A stretch of DNA of 13,582 bases, taken from the NCBI GenBank assembly GCA_020722405.1, contig DYKW01000034.1, forward strand, positions 1-13,582, read 5' to 3'. Of the stretch, positions 1 to 7,992 are shown piece by piece (position 1 is the first letter of the stretch; each line of letters starts with the position of its first letter). This DNA comes from Anaerolinea thermophila. Lineage in GTDB: Bacteria > Chloroflexota > Anaerolineae > Anaerolineales > DRKV01. The notes under the pieces are model-generated. The model ran no database searches. It saw only the letters and a list, made by a program, of their open reading frames with translations, and had not been told where the DNA came from. The translations under genes and the position numbers were made by a program.

Positions 1-411
1 TTCACCCTGCGGGTACTTCGCGGGACGTTTCCCCTTCTTTTTGAGATGATACCCTTTATCGGTGTACTGAACGCCTTATTAGCGGTAGAATTGGATAAAC
101 AACGTGAAATCGGTATTTTGCGTGCGCTGGGGTTGACTGTTCCAGAGATGCACCGTATTGTGTTCTGGGAGACGGGCTTGATGGGTGCCATGGCCGGCTT
201 GCTGGCACAACCGATTGGGTTTGTGTTGGCCTGGATTTTGATTTTCATTATCAATCGGCGTTCGTTTGGCTGGACGTTGCGACTTTATGTTACGCCTCAG
301 CCTTTTGCGCAGGCAATGCTGGTGGCGCTACCGGCGGCGTTGCTGGCAGGCGTGTACCCTGCTTTTCGCATGGGGCGTATGGCGCCTGCCGAAGCGCTAC
401 GTTCAGAATAG
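1..411 (+). CDS. ABC transporter permease, FtsX/MacB-like, C-terminal fragment
   Basis: The frame is open from the first base to a TAG at 409-411, so this is the 3' end of a longer gene. The visible 136 residues contain the hallmark of FtsX-like (ABC3/MacB) permeases, a membrane helix running into 'GVLNALLAV' followed by 'REIGILRALG'. Two more hydrophobic segments and a basic C-terminus ending 'AEALRSE' follow. Such permeases pair with an ATPase to move lipids, lipoproteins or peptides, or to act as mechanotransmitters; the substrate cannot be told here. The first ~15 codons read less like a typical membrane helix than the rest, which could be divergence or sequence error at the edge. The stop lies 21 bases before proC, so the two may be co-transcribed. 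Confidence 0.85.
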   Translation, partial: FTLRVLRGTFPLLFEMIPFIGVLNALLAVELDKQREIGILRALGLTVPEMHRIVFWETGLMGAMAGLLAQPIGFVLAWILIFIINRRSFGWTLRLYVTPQPFAQAMLVALPAALLAGVYPAFRMGRMAPAEALRSE

Positions 412-432
412 GTTTTATACAAGGAGTGACAG

Positions 433-1296
433 ATGTTTACGGAGAGAAAGATTGCATTTATTGGCCCAGGCACGATGGCAGAAGCCATGCTCAAGGGCTT
501 GCTTTCTCAGGGTGTGATGCAGGCAGAAAATATATTGGTGGCCGGCCCGCGACGGGCGCGGCTGGAGGCCTTGCAGGGACGCTATCAGGTGGCCGGTTAT
601 ACGGATAATGTCGTGGCTGCACGCCAGGCCGACATTGTGGTGCTTGCTATCAAACCCCAGCGCCTGGACGAAGTATTGGCTGAATTGAAGGGGAAATTGC
701 GTCCCGGTGCGTTGGTGCTTTCGATTGTGGCCGGGGGGCGAATCGAGAAGATTGCTATCGGTTTGGGGCACAAGGCAGTGGTGCGTGCCATGCCGAACAC
801 GCCCGCCCAGATTGGGGAGGGCATCACGGTTTGGACAGATTCTTCCGAGGTAAGCGAAACCCAGCGCGAGATGGCTGCCAGGATTTTGGATGCGCTTGGC
901 GAAGAGATTTACATGGAGGATGAAGACTATCTCGATATGGCAACTGCGCTTTCAGGCACCGGGCCGGCTTATGTTTTTCTGTTCATGGAAGCGATGATTG
1001 ATGCCGGGGTGCATCTGGGGTTCCCGCGGCGGGTGGCCGAAAAATTGGTTGCCCATACGCTGCGCGGCTCGGTAGATTATTACCTGCAGCACATGGATAA
1101 CGGTAGCAGTCTGCATCTGGCGCATTTGCGCAATCAGGTTACTTCACCGGCCGGCACTTCTGCGGCGGCACTGTACTACCTGGAAAAGGCCGGTTTTCGT
1201 ACGGCGATTTCACGCGCCATCTGGGCGGCTTATGAGCGTTCGCGCGAGTTGGGTCAAGGGCGCAAAACACAGGATCCGGAAAATCCTGATCGGTAG
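433..1296 (+). CDS. proC: Pyrroline-5-carboxylate reductase (ProC)
   Basis: This is a 287-residue protein of normal family length. It catalyses the last step of proline synthesis, NAD(P)H-dependent reduction of 1-pyrroline-5-carboxylate to proline, in the cytoplasm. The N-terminus has the Rossmann nucleotide loop 'IGPGTMAEAM' (about residues 10-19; the usual Gly after Met is Ala here). 'SGTGPAY' is at 174-180, and the family signature starting 'TSPAGTSAAALYYLE' begins near residue 237 and continues into 'GFRTAI', as expected for the dimerisation and substrate domain. The ATG at 433 has a clear ribosome site, AAGGAG, at 421-426. The gene follows the permease closely and is followed by a 348-base gap, so it probably ends its transcription unit, although I see no convincing terminator. 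Confidence 0.95.
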   Translation: MFTERKIAFIGPGTMAEAMLKGLLSQGVMQAENILVAGPRRARLEALQGRYQVAGYTDNVVAARQADIVVLAIKPQRLDEVLAELKGKLRPGALVLSIVAGGRIEKIAIGLGHKAVVRAMPNTPAQIGEGITVWTDSSEVSETQREMAARILDALGEEIYMEDEDYLDMATALSGTGPAYVFLFMEAMIDAGVHLGFPRRVAEKLVAHTLRGSVDYYLQHMDNGSSLHLAHLRNQVTSPAGTSAAALYYLEKAGFRTAISRAIWAAYERSRELGQGRKTQDPENPDR

Positions 1297-1644
1297 ATGA
1301 CAGGTGCCTGGTTGGCTTGTGAATAACTGGACAATTGAGCCTGTTTCAGGTATCATTTGTTTGCTTTGTCAACCTGTACCGTAAAGATGATGGTATGTGT
1401 TCCAAACCTGCTAGAGACTTTTTGGGAGACCTTTACGGAAACATACGACATTTTTGGCAGTGATGCGCCCCTTTGGGCGCTTGCGCGCGTATTGCGACTG
1501 TATGGTTCATATTTGACGATTTCGAGCAGGCGCATGGCCTGCTTCAGCGGTTAGGCGCTCTCGCTGTGGGTACCCCTGACCGCCTAAGACAGCATAGTTT
1601 GAGCCCTTTACCAGAGGCAATAAAATCCTAAATGCGGAGGAAAG
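1297..1644 (+). other. Intergenic region proC-atpA: long leader with several hairpins
   Basis: I see no convincing gene in these 348 bases. Downstream of the candidate promoter are four inverted repeats: 1379-1386 with 1431-1438 (CCGTAAAG/CTTTACGG, 44-base loop); 1465-1470 with 1475-1480 (GCGCCC/GGGCGC, loop CTTT); 1525-1531 with 1537-1543 (AGCAGGC/GCCTGCT, 5-base loop); and 1551-1557 with 1581-1587 (TTAGGCG/CGCCTAA). None is followed by a T-run, so they are not ordinary terminators. They may fold the 5' leader of the atpA message. A good Shine-Dalgarno, GGAGG, sits at 1636-1640. I do not recognise a known riboswitch class. Confidence 0.5.
1328..1356 (+). promoter_or_regulatory. Candidate sigma-70-type promoter for the ATP synthase operon
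   Basis: TGGACA (1328-1333) and TATCAT (1351-1356) are separated by exactly 17 bases, and each matches the -35/-10 consensus at five of six positions. It lies between proC and atpA. Initiation near 1363 would give an untranslated leader of about 280 bases. No start site is proven. Confidence 0.5.
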
Positions 1645-3306
1645 ATGTCTGATTTCATTCAACAAATTACGACCGATTTGCAAAAACAAATCGAAGCCTT
1701 CCAGCCGGAAACCAAGGTGCGAGATGTCGGCACGGTGACTGAGGCTGGTGATGGTATCGCCCGAGCGCGAGGCATGGCGGATGTACGCTCCCAGGAACTG
1801 GTGGCGTTTGCCAATGGCGTGCAGGGCATTGCATTCAACCTGGAAACCGATAGTGTGGGTATCATCGTGCTGGGTGATTATTCCGAGATTAAGGAAGGTA
1901 TGCAAGTCCGTTCTACGGGACGCATTGCCTCTGTACCGGTAGGTGGTGGTCTGATTGGACGTGTGGTCAATGCTTTGGGTCAACCCATCGACGGCAAAGG
2001 TCCCATCCAGTTTGAGCATTATCGTCCTATCGAGCGGATTGCCCCGGGTGTGGTTGCCCGCCAGGACGTAGACACCCCGGTTCAGACTGGTATCAAGGCT
2101 ATCGATGCCATGATCCCCATTGGGCGCGGTCAGCGCGAGTTGATCATCGGCGACCGCCAGACGGGGAAGACAGCCTTGGCGATTGACACCATCATCAACC
2201 AGAAGGGCAAAGATTTGCTGTGTATTTACGTTGCCATCGGCCAAAAGAAGGCTGCGGTTGCCCGCACGGTGGCCACGCTGGAAAAGTACGGTGCGATGGA
2301 TTACACCACGGTGGTAGTGGCTTCGGCGGACGAATCGGCAGCCATGCAGTACATTGCCCCTTACGCCGGTTGTGCTATCGGCGAAGAATTCATGGAGACC
2401 GGCCGCGATGCCCTGGTAGTGTACGACGACCTTTCCAAGCACGCCTGGGCTTACCGCCAGGTTTCCTTGCTGTTGCGCCGTCCGCCGGGACGTGAAGCCT
2501 ACCCTGGTGACCTGTTCTACCTGCACTCCCGTTTGCTGGAGCGCGCGGCTCGCTTGGCAAATAAATATGTGATTGTGCCCGCAGATTACGAGGCCGACCT
2601 GGCAAACGCTGAAGATGGTGTAGATGGGAAGGTTTATGATGGCCCGCTTTCCCGTCACAATGCCGAAAAAGCGCATCAGGCCATGGATAACCCTGAAGGA
2701 TACAGAGTTCTCAAGGTGCGCGGCTCTGGCGGTTCGTTGACGGCCTTGCCGGTCATCGAAACGCTGTTGGGTGACGTATCCGCGTACGTGCCGACCAACG
2801 TGATTTCTATTACCGATGGTCAGATTTACCTGGAAACGAACTTGTTCTATGCCGGTATTCGCCCGGCGATCAACGCGGGGTTATCGGTCTCCCGCGTGGG
2901 CGGTGATGCTCAGACGAAGGCTATGAAGCAGGTTGCCGGTCGGTTGCGCCTGGAAATGGCTGCGTTCCGAGAATTGGCTGCTTTTGCGCAATTCGGTTCC
3001 GACCTGGACAAGGCTACCCAGGCGCAGTTGAATCGTGGTTTGCGCCTGCGTGAAATTCTGAAGCAGCCGCAATATGTCCCCGTTCCTTTGGAAGATCAAG
3101 TGATTGTGATTTTTGCGACCACAAATGGTTTTGCCGATGATGTGCCGGTGGAGCGCATTGCTGAGTGGGAAGCCGCCTTGCGGCGTTTTATGAGCACCGC
3201 CCACCCTGAAATTGGAAAAGAAATTCTAGCCGCGAAACGTCTTTCGGATCGCCTGCAAGAAGACCTCCGCAAGGCACTTGCCGAGTTTCGTTCCAGTTGG
3301 CAGTAA
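1645..3306 (+). CDS. atpA: F1 ATP synthase subunit alpha
   Basis: This is the non-catalytic nucleotide-binding subunit of the F1 head, which alternates with beta in the hexamer. The Walker A motif 'GDRQTGKT' is at residues 169-176, the same position as in E. coli as I recall it. 'SVSRVGG' supplies the arginine finger (Arg417), and 'FRELAAFAQFGSDLD' is typical of the C-terminal domain. At 553 residues it is about 40 longer than usual. The excess is one block, residues ~305-362, between 'LLERAARL' and 'GSLTALP', where E. coli has about 17 residues and this protein has 58. It is rich in charged residues and in frame, so it is probably a real surface loop. The start at 1645 has GGAGG four bases upstream. 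It is the first gene of the F1 operon, and no Fo or delta genes precede it. Confidence 0.98.
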   Translation: MSDFIQQITTDLQKQIEAFQPETKVRDVGTVTEAGDGIARARGMADVRSQELVAFANGVQGIAFNLETDSVGIIVLGDYSEIKEGMQVRSTGRIASVPVGGGLIGRVVNALGQPIDGKGPIQFEHYRPIERIAPGVVARQDVDTPVQTGIKAIDAMIPIGRGQRELIIGDRQTGKTALAIDTIINQKGKDLLCIYVAIGQKKAAVARTVATLEKYGAMDYTTVVVASADESAAMQYIAPYAGCAIGEEFMETGRDALVVYDDLSKHAWAYRQVSLLLRRPPGREAYPGDLFYLHSRLLERAARLANKYVIVPADYEADLANAEDGVDGKVYDGPLSRHNAEKAHQAMDNPEGYRVLKVRGSGGSLTALPVIETLLGDVSAYVPTNVISITDGQIYLETNLFYAGIRPAINAGLSVSRVGGDAQTKAMKQVAGRLRLEMAAFRELAAFAQFGSDLDKATQAQLNRGLRLREILKQPQYVPVPLEDQVIVIFATTNGFADDVPVERIAEWEAALRRFMSTAHPEIGKEILAAKRLSDRLQEDLRKALAEFRSSWQ

Positions 3307-3330
3307 TTCATATTAGGATAGGCGAGAGAC

Positions 3331-4242
3331 ATGCCCAACTTAAGAGAAGTCAAACTTCGCATTCGCAGTGTGAAGAATATCTCCCAGGTGACGCGTGCTT
3401 TGCAGGCAGTCAGCGCCAGCAAGGTGCGCAAAGCCCAGCAGGCGGTATTGCGCACGCGTGCCTATTCCACCAAGGCCTGGCAAGTATTGCAACACATTGC
3501 GTTGCAACCTGGACGTGCAAGCCTGCATCCCTTATTGGCAGAACGTCCAACTATTCGAAACACGATGGTGATTATGATCAGCGGTGACCGCGGTCTGGCA
3601 GGTGCTTATAACACCAACATCACGCGTTTTACACACCAGACCTTTGCGGATTCCTCTCATCCGATTCAGTATGTGGCGGTTGGCCGGAAGGGACGCGATT
3701 TGTTGTTACGGCAAGGCAAAAATGTAGTGGCTGAGTTCAGCAATTTGCCGGCGGTACCGACCTTTGGTGACATTTCTGCTATCGGGCGATTGGCTGTGGA
3801 TGCGTTCTTAGAGGAAAAGGTCGATGAGGTCTACCTGGTATATACTGACTTTATCAATCTGCTCCGCCAGGTGCCGACCAAAAAACGCCTGTTGCCCCTG
3901 GGTGTCGAGGGGGTTGAGCGTGTTCAAGAGTTTAATGATGGCGCTAAATTGGCGGCCGCGTATGTTTACGAGCCGGGTGAAACAGAGATTTTGGATGAAA
4001 TTGTGCCTCGCTTTACTGCTTTGCAGGTATACCATGCTATTTTGGAATCCCAGGCGAGTGAACATGCAGCCCGTATGGTAGCCATGAGAAACGCAACCGA
4101 AAACGCTACCGAACTAGCAGGCGTATTGCAATTGGAATACAACAAAGTACGGCAACAAACAATTACGAATGAAATGCTTGATATTGCTGGCGGTGCAGAA
4201 GCGCTAGCGCAGGCAGAGAAAAACGGAGGCAACAATGGCTAA
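3331..4242 (+). CDS. atpG: F1 ATP synthase subunit gamma
   Basis: This is the central rotor shaft that couples proton or sodium flow through Fo to conformational change in the alpha/beta hexamer. Both terminal helices are recognisable. The N-terminus 'MPNLREVKLRIRSVKNISQ' continues into 'TRALQAVSASKVRKAQ', and the C-terminus carries 'SEHAARMVAMRNATENA' and a 'YNKVRQQTITNEM' segment. The middle Rossmann-like domain has 'SGDRGLAGAYN'. The length of 303 residues is normal to slightly long. The start is 24 bases after atpA with only a weak purine-rich ribosome site. The last eight bases (4235-4242, ATGGCTAA) are shared with the start of atpD, suggesting translational coupling. Confidence 0.97.
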   Translation: MPNLREVKLRIRSVKNISQVTRALQAVSASKVRKAQQAVLRTRAYSTKAWQVLQHIALQPGRASLHPLLAERPTIRNTMVIMISGDRGLAGAYNTNITRFTHQTFADSSHPIQYVAVGRKGRDLLLRQGKNVVAEFSNLPAVPTFGDISAIGRLAVDAFLEEKVDEVYLVYTDFINLLRQVPTKKRLLPLGVEGVERVQEFNDGAKLAAAYVYEPGETEILDEIVPRFTALQVYHAILESQASEHAARMVAMRNATENATELAGVLQLEYNKVRQQTITNEMLDIAGGAEALAQAEKNGGNNG

Positions 4243-5641
4243 TGCAAGTGGCAAAGTGGTGCAAATTTTGGGTGGTGTGGTAGATGTCGCCTTTCCGGCG
4301 GGTGAACTGCCCGAAATTTATGAAGCGCTTGAAATTCAAGTAGAAGGCAAAGAATTCCCTTTGGTGTTGGAGGTGGAGAAGCACTTGGGGCAGGATGTTG
4401 TGCGTTGCGTGGCGATGGGTGCAACCGATGGTTTGCAACGCGGCGTAGAAGTGTGGCGTACCGGTGCACCGATTACCGTTCCCGTGGGTGATGCTGCTTT
4501 AGGGCGCATCTTCAACGTCCTTGGCCGCCCGGTGGACGACGGAGGGCCAGTACCGGCCAGCGCGAGATATCCCATCCACCGCTTGGCGCCGCCCTTTAGT
4601 GAACAATCTACCGGTGTAGAAGTCTTTCAGACCGGTGTTAAGGTCATTGACTTGATTGCGCCCTTCACTAAAGGCGGTAAAACGGGTATCTTTGGGGGCG
4701 CCGGTGTAGGCAAGACCGTTATCATCATGGAACTCATCCGCTCGGTGGCTACGGAGTACAAAGGGAATTCCGTGTTTGCCGGTGTGGGTGAGCGCACCCG
4801 TGAAGGCACACAGTTATATCGTGAAATGCTCGAATCGGGCGTTATCAAGGATACCGTGATGGTCTATGGGCAGATGAATGAGCCTCCTGGAACGCGTTTG
4901 CGCGTTGCCTTATCGGCACTGGCAATGGCCGAATACTTCCGTGATCATGGCCGGGATGTACTGTTGTTTATCGATAACATCTTCCGCTTTAGTTTGGCCG
5001 GTGCCGAAGTCTCCGCCTTGTTGGGGCGCATGCCCTCCGCAGTAGGTTATCAGCCCACCCTGGCAACCGAAATGGGTGAATTGCAGGAGCGTATTACCAC
5101 CACCCGCAGCGGTTCGATTACCTCCATGCAGGCCGTGTACGTGCCGGCCGACGATTACTCTGACCCGGCGCCTGTGGCTACTTTTACTCACCTGGACGCG
5201 ACCATCGCACTGGAACGCTCCATTGCAGAGAAAGGTATTTACCCGGCTGTAGACCCCCTGGCCTCTACCTCGCGTATTCTCGACGCCAGCATTGTGGGGG
5301 AGGAACACTACCACACCGCGCGTGAGGTACAGCAGGTACTGCAGCACTACAAAGATTTGCAAGACATTATCGCCATTTTGGGTATTGACGAGTTGAGCGA
5401 AGACGATAAAATCATCGTCGCGCGTGCTCGTAAGATTGAACGTTTCTTCTCGCAGCCCTTCTTTGTAGCCGAGCAGTTCACCGGCATTCCGGGACGCTTT
5501 GTCCCCTTGAAGGAAACGGTACGTGGCTTCCGCGAGATTTTGGATGGCAAGTATGATGACTTGCCCGAACAGGCTTTCATGATGGTCGGTACCATTGACG
5601 AAGCCGTTGAAAAGGCCAAACGTCTGGCGGAAGTTGGATAA
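4235..5641 (+). CDS. atpD: F1 ATP synthase subunit beta, catalytic
   Basis: This is the catalytic subunit that makes ATP from ADP and phosphate. Walker A 'GGAGVGKT' is at residues 154-161, the catalytic glutamate is in 'GERTREG' (Glu186), and 'LLFIDNIFRF' is the Walker B strand. 'ALLGRMPSAVGYQPTLA' is the usual catalytic-loop signature. The lever motif, normally DELSEED, is DELSEDD here (385-391), a conservative change. The length of 468 residues is normal. The start overlaps the end of atpG by eight bases, with GGAGG at 4225-4229 inside the atpG coding sequence, so the two are probably translated in a coupled way. Confidence 0.98.
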   Translation: MANASGKVVQILGGVVDVAFPAGELPEIYEALEIQVEGKEFPLVLEVEKHLGQDVVRCVAMGATDGLQRGVEVWRTGAPITVPVGDAALGRIFNVLGRPVDDGGPVPASARYPIHRLAPPFSEQSTGVEVFQTGVKVIDLIAPFTKGGKTGIFGGAGVGKTVIIMELIRSVATEYKGNSVFAGVGERTREGTQLYREMLESGVIKDTVMVYGQMNEPPGTRLRVALSALAMAEYFRDHGRDVLLFIDNIFRFSLAGAEVSALLGRMPSAVGYQPTLATEMGELQERITTTRSGSITSMQAVYVPADDYSDPAPVATFTHLDATIALERSIAEKGIYPAVDPLASTSRILDASIVGEEHYHTAREVQQVLQHYKDLQDIIAILGIDELSEDDKIIVARARKIERFFSQPFFVAEQFTGIPGRFVPLKETVRGFREILDGKYDDLPEQAFMMVGTIDEAVEKAKRLAEVG

Positions 5642-5659
5642 TCATCGAAAGGAAACGGC

Positions 5660-6118
5660 ATGACCATTCGTGTAGAAATTGTCTCTCAAGACCGTACAGT
5701 GTATGAGGGAGATGCCGATATCGTGGTGGTGCCGGGTGTTGACGGCGAGATGGGCATTTTGCCAAATCACTCGCCGCTCATTTCCACACTAAAATATGGC
5801 ATCTTGAAGGTACGCCGCGGCGGGGAAGAGCAAATCTTCACTATTGCTGGCGGCGTTGTGGAAGTGCAGCCGGACATCGTTACCGTGCTGGCAGATGCGG
5901 CCGAAAATGTGGCCGAAATCGACATTGCCCGCGCGGAAGCCGCTCGTAAGCGTGCAGAAGAATTCATCAAGAAAGGGCCACCCCCGGATGCCGATGCTTA
6001 CTTGCGCATGGAAGCGGCATTGCGCCGCTCCCAACTGCGATTGGATGCAGTGCGTCGCTATAAACGTACGGTGACTCACGCGCATCGGGACGAACAGCAG
6101 GGTGCTAAGGACGCTTGA
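5660..6118 (+). CDS. atpC: F1 ATP synthase subunit epsilon
   Basis: Epsilon binds gamma and the c-ring, and in many bacteria inhibits ATP hydrolysis through its C-terminal helices. The N-terminal beta-sandwich is clear ('GVDGEMGILPNHSPL' about residues 27-41, then a 'GGVVEVQPDIVTVLAD' strand pair). It is followed by an alanine/arginine-rich helical hairpin (about 88-135) with 'AEAARKRAEEF'. At 152 residues it is slightly longer than the common 130-140, because of a basic, glutamine-rich tail. AAAGGA at 5648-5653 is the ribosome site. The TGA at 6116-6118 lies only two bases before the ATG of the next gene, so that gene is part of the same operon. Confidence 0.95.
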   Translation: MTIRVEIVSQDRTVYEGDADIVVVPGVDGEMGILPNHSPLISTLKYGILKVRRGGEEQIFTIAGGVVEVQPDIVTVLADAAENVAEIDIARAEAARKRAEEFIKKGPPPDADAYLRMEAALRRSQLRLDAVRRYKRTVTHAHRDEQQGAKDA

Positions 6119-6120
6119 GT

Positions 6121-7134
6121 ATGGCATTATTCTCGCGCGATTTGGGCATTGACCTGGGAACGCAATTCACGCGCATTGCCTTTGGCGAATCGGTTTTGAC
6201 CGAGGAGCCTACGGTGGTCGCGATTGCTGTTAATGAAGCCAAGGCCGTTGAAATTGGTCAACAAGCCGCGGACATGGAAGGGCGCGTCCCCGATACCATC
6301 GAGGTGGTGCGCCCTCTTCAAAATGGCGTGATTGCCGATTATGAAATCGCGGTCATCTTGCTGGAAGCCTTGCTGCGGAATGTGCGCAGTGGCTTTGTGT
6401 TGGGCGGTCCCACAGTGGCGATCTCGATCCCTGAAGGCATTACCAGCGTGGAGCGTCGCGCCGTCCATGAAGCCGTGATGGAAGCCGGCGCGCGGGAAGC
6501 CATTCTCATCCCTCAACCATTGGCTGCTGCCTTGGGGAGCGACTTGCCGATTGGTACCCCGGTGGGAAGCATGTTGCTTTCGCTGGGCGCGGGCACTACC
6601 CAGGTGGCTGTGCTGGCAATGTATGGCATTGTGACCTCTGAGACCTTACGCGAAGGCGGAGACACGTTGGATGAGGCGATTGTCTCCTATACCCGCCGCA
6701 AGTATGGCGTAATCATTGGGTCACGCGTTGCTGAAGAAATCAAAATCAAAATTGGGGCGGCTATTCCCCAAGAACAAAGTGATAGCATCGACATCCAGGG
6801 ACAAGATCAGGTCTCCGGTCTACCGCGGCCGATTAGCCTGACTACGGATGAAGTTGTCGAGGCGCTGGAGGAGCCCCTTAAACGCATTGCCGAGACTGCT
6901 CGCCGGGTGCTCGAAAAAACACCCCCAGAACTGGTTTCGGATATCATCGATCATGGCCTGGCGTTGTGTGGTGGTGGTGCATTGTTGCGCGGCATCGACA
7001 AATTGCTTACGCGCGAATTAGGCATTCCTGCCTATCTGGTTGAGCAGCCGCGGCACACGACGGTTTTAGGCGCGGCCCGCGCGCTGACCCCCAGTGTGCG
7101 CGCCGCGATTGGACGTAACCTGCCCTCTGCCTGA
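6121..7134 (+). CDS. mreB: MreB/Mbl-family bacterial actin, divergent
   Basis: This 337-residue protein has the actin/MreB fold. Phosphate-1 loop 'DLGIDLGTQFT' is near the N-terminus, 'ISIPEGITSVERRAV' carries the conserved Glu-Arg-Arg of MreB, and 'CGGGALLRGID' is the adenosine-binding segment. MreB filaments guide cell-wall synthesis in rods. The phosphate-2 loop, usually D-(I/L)-G-G-G-T-T, reads S-L-G-A-G-T-T (residues 154-160), so the metal/nucleotide-coordinating aspartate is replaced by serine. 'GTQFT' also departs from the usual GTANT. It may be a specialised or weakly hydrolysing paralog. I chose ATG 6121 because AAGGA (6107-6111) is nine bases upstream; a TTG at 6115 would sit too close to it. 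It appears co-transcribed with atpAGDC and is the last gene before a strong terminator. Confidence 0.88.
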   Translation: MALFSRDLGIDLGTQFTRIAFGESVLTEEPTVVAIAVNEAKAVEIGQQAADMEGRVPDTIEVVRPLQNGVIADYEIAVILLEALLRNVRSGFVLGGPTVAISIPEGITSVERRAVHEAVMEAGAREAILIPQPLAAALGSDLPIGTPVGSMLLSLGAGTTQVAVLAMYGIVTSETLREGGDTLDEAIVSYTRRKYGVIIGSRVAEEIKIKIGAAIPQEQSDSIDIQGQDQVSGLPRPISLTTDEVVEALEEPLKRIAETARRVLEKTPPELVSDIIDHGLALCGGGALLRGIDKLLTRELGIPAYLVEQPRHTTVLGAARALTPSVRAAIGRNLPSA

Positions 7135-7150
7135 TAGCCTCCCGTAAATC

Positions 7151-7186
7151 AACACTCCTCCGTATCAGCGGGGGAGTGTTTTGTTT
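7151..7186 (+). terminator. Rho-independent terminator of the atp-mreB operon
   Basis: A 12-bp stem pairs AACACTCCTCCG (7151-7162) with CGGGGGAGTGTT (7169-7180), with one G-U pair and a six-base loop. TTTTGTTT follows (7179-7186). It lies 16 bases after the mreB stop. Confidence 0.9.
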
Positions 7187-7285
7187 CCCATCAAAGATGG
7201 GAGAAACTTTGGGAGCGCAGCGTCCGGCAGCCCCTTGAAAGTCCGGTTTGTCTGTAAGGGGGAGAAACATCGCGGGGTGCCGCGG
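7187..7285. other. Spacer between convergent mreB and rex with weak hairpins
   Basis: No gene is seen. There is a short palindrome, TCCCATC-AAA-GATGGGA, at about 7186-7202. CCCCTT/AAGGGG pairs at 7231-7236 and 7256-7261. CGCGG-GGTG-CCGCG lies at 7271-7284, directly after the rex stop. The last could end rex transcription, but no hairpin has a good T-run on the minus strand. Confidence 0.35.
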
Positions 7286-7918
7286 TTAATCTTCCGGGGA
7301 CTCCAAATAATAGGTCATGTGTTGTAAATGGATGGCGGGGTCGATGTATTGCACGTGTACATGGGGAGGAACGCTGATGTTAATTGGCGCATAGTTTAGA
7401 ATAGCCTTTACCCCGGCTTCGACTAACCGGTCGGTGATTTCTTGGGCGGCTTGTATGGGTACCGCCAGCATGGCGATTTGGATGCCGGCCTCCTTGAGCG
7501 CTGTTTCCATCTCATCTATGCTTTGGATGGTGATACCGCTGATGCTATGCCCGATTTTCGAAGGGTTGTTATCGAAGAGCAGGCGAACCTGAAAGCCGCG
7601 ATGGGCAAATCCCTGGTAACGTGCCAACGCACTGCCAATATCTCCAACGCCAACAACGGCTACATCCCAGGTGCGATTGACTTTCAAGATTTTCCTGAGT
7701 TGTTTTCGCAAAAAGGCAATGTCATACCCGGTGCCTTGTTTGCCAAACTCTCCAAACATAGAGAGATCTTTGCGGATCTGTGCTGCCGAAATACCCAGGT
7801 CATCTCCCAACTCTTGCGATGAGACAACAGTTTTGCCTTGAGATTCTAAGTAGGTCAGTGTACGCAAGTAGCGGGGCAGTCGACCAACGACAATGTCAGG
7901 AATGTTTTCAAGGGGCAT
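7286..7918 (-). CDS. rex: Redox-sensing transcriptional repressor Rex
   Basis: Rex binds DNA when NADH is low and lets go when the NADH/NAD+ ratio rises, typically controlling fermentation and respiration genes. The protein has an N-terminal winged helix (about residues 10-75, with 'VVSSQELGDDLGISAAQIRK' and the Rex-typical 'FGEFGKQGTGYD'). The NAD-binding Rossmann fold has glycine loop GVGDIG at 90-95 and Asp116. A late 'LNYAP' and a C-terminal domain-swapping helix end in 'MTYYLE'. I chose the ATG at 7918, giving 210 residues, because that is the family's length and GAGGA lies seven bases upstream. The frame stays open further upstream, but the extra residues have no Rex similarity. It is divergent from the antiporter operon. 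Confidence 0.95.
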   Translation of the reverse strand: MPLENIPDIVVGRLPRYLRTLTYLESQGKTVVSSQELGDDLGISAAQIRKDLSMFGEFGKQGTGYDIAFLRKQLRKILKVNRTWDVAVVGVGDIGSALARYQGFAHRGFQVRLLFDNNPSKIGHSISGITIQSIDEMETALKEAGIQIAMLAVPIQAAQEITDRLVEAGVKAILNYAPINISVPPHVHVQYIDPAIHLQHMTYYLESPED

Positions 7919-7992
7919 GGAGGTTCCTCGTTTCATTTGGCTGGAGAGGACGTTTTGTTTCACATTTTGCATGGTGTCGGTGAGCCATGCTG

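Noticed and set aside
1465..1480. Terminator for proC
   Set aside because: The GCGCCC-CTTT-GGGCGC hairpin is short, about 170 bases after the stop and without a T-run. It fits better as part of the atpA leader.
1357..1554. 65-codon plus-strand frame in the proC-atpA gap
   Set aside because: It starts at a non-ATG codon, has no ribosome site, runs through the hairpins and resembles no family. The region is better read as an untranslated leader.
1507..2676. Long open frame (389 codons) on the minus strand across atpA
   Set aside because: It is opposite a certain atpA, its translation is rich in Arg/His/Gly with no recognisable domain, and it is explained by the codon bias of the real gene.
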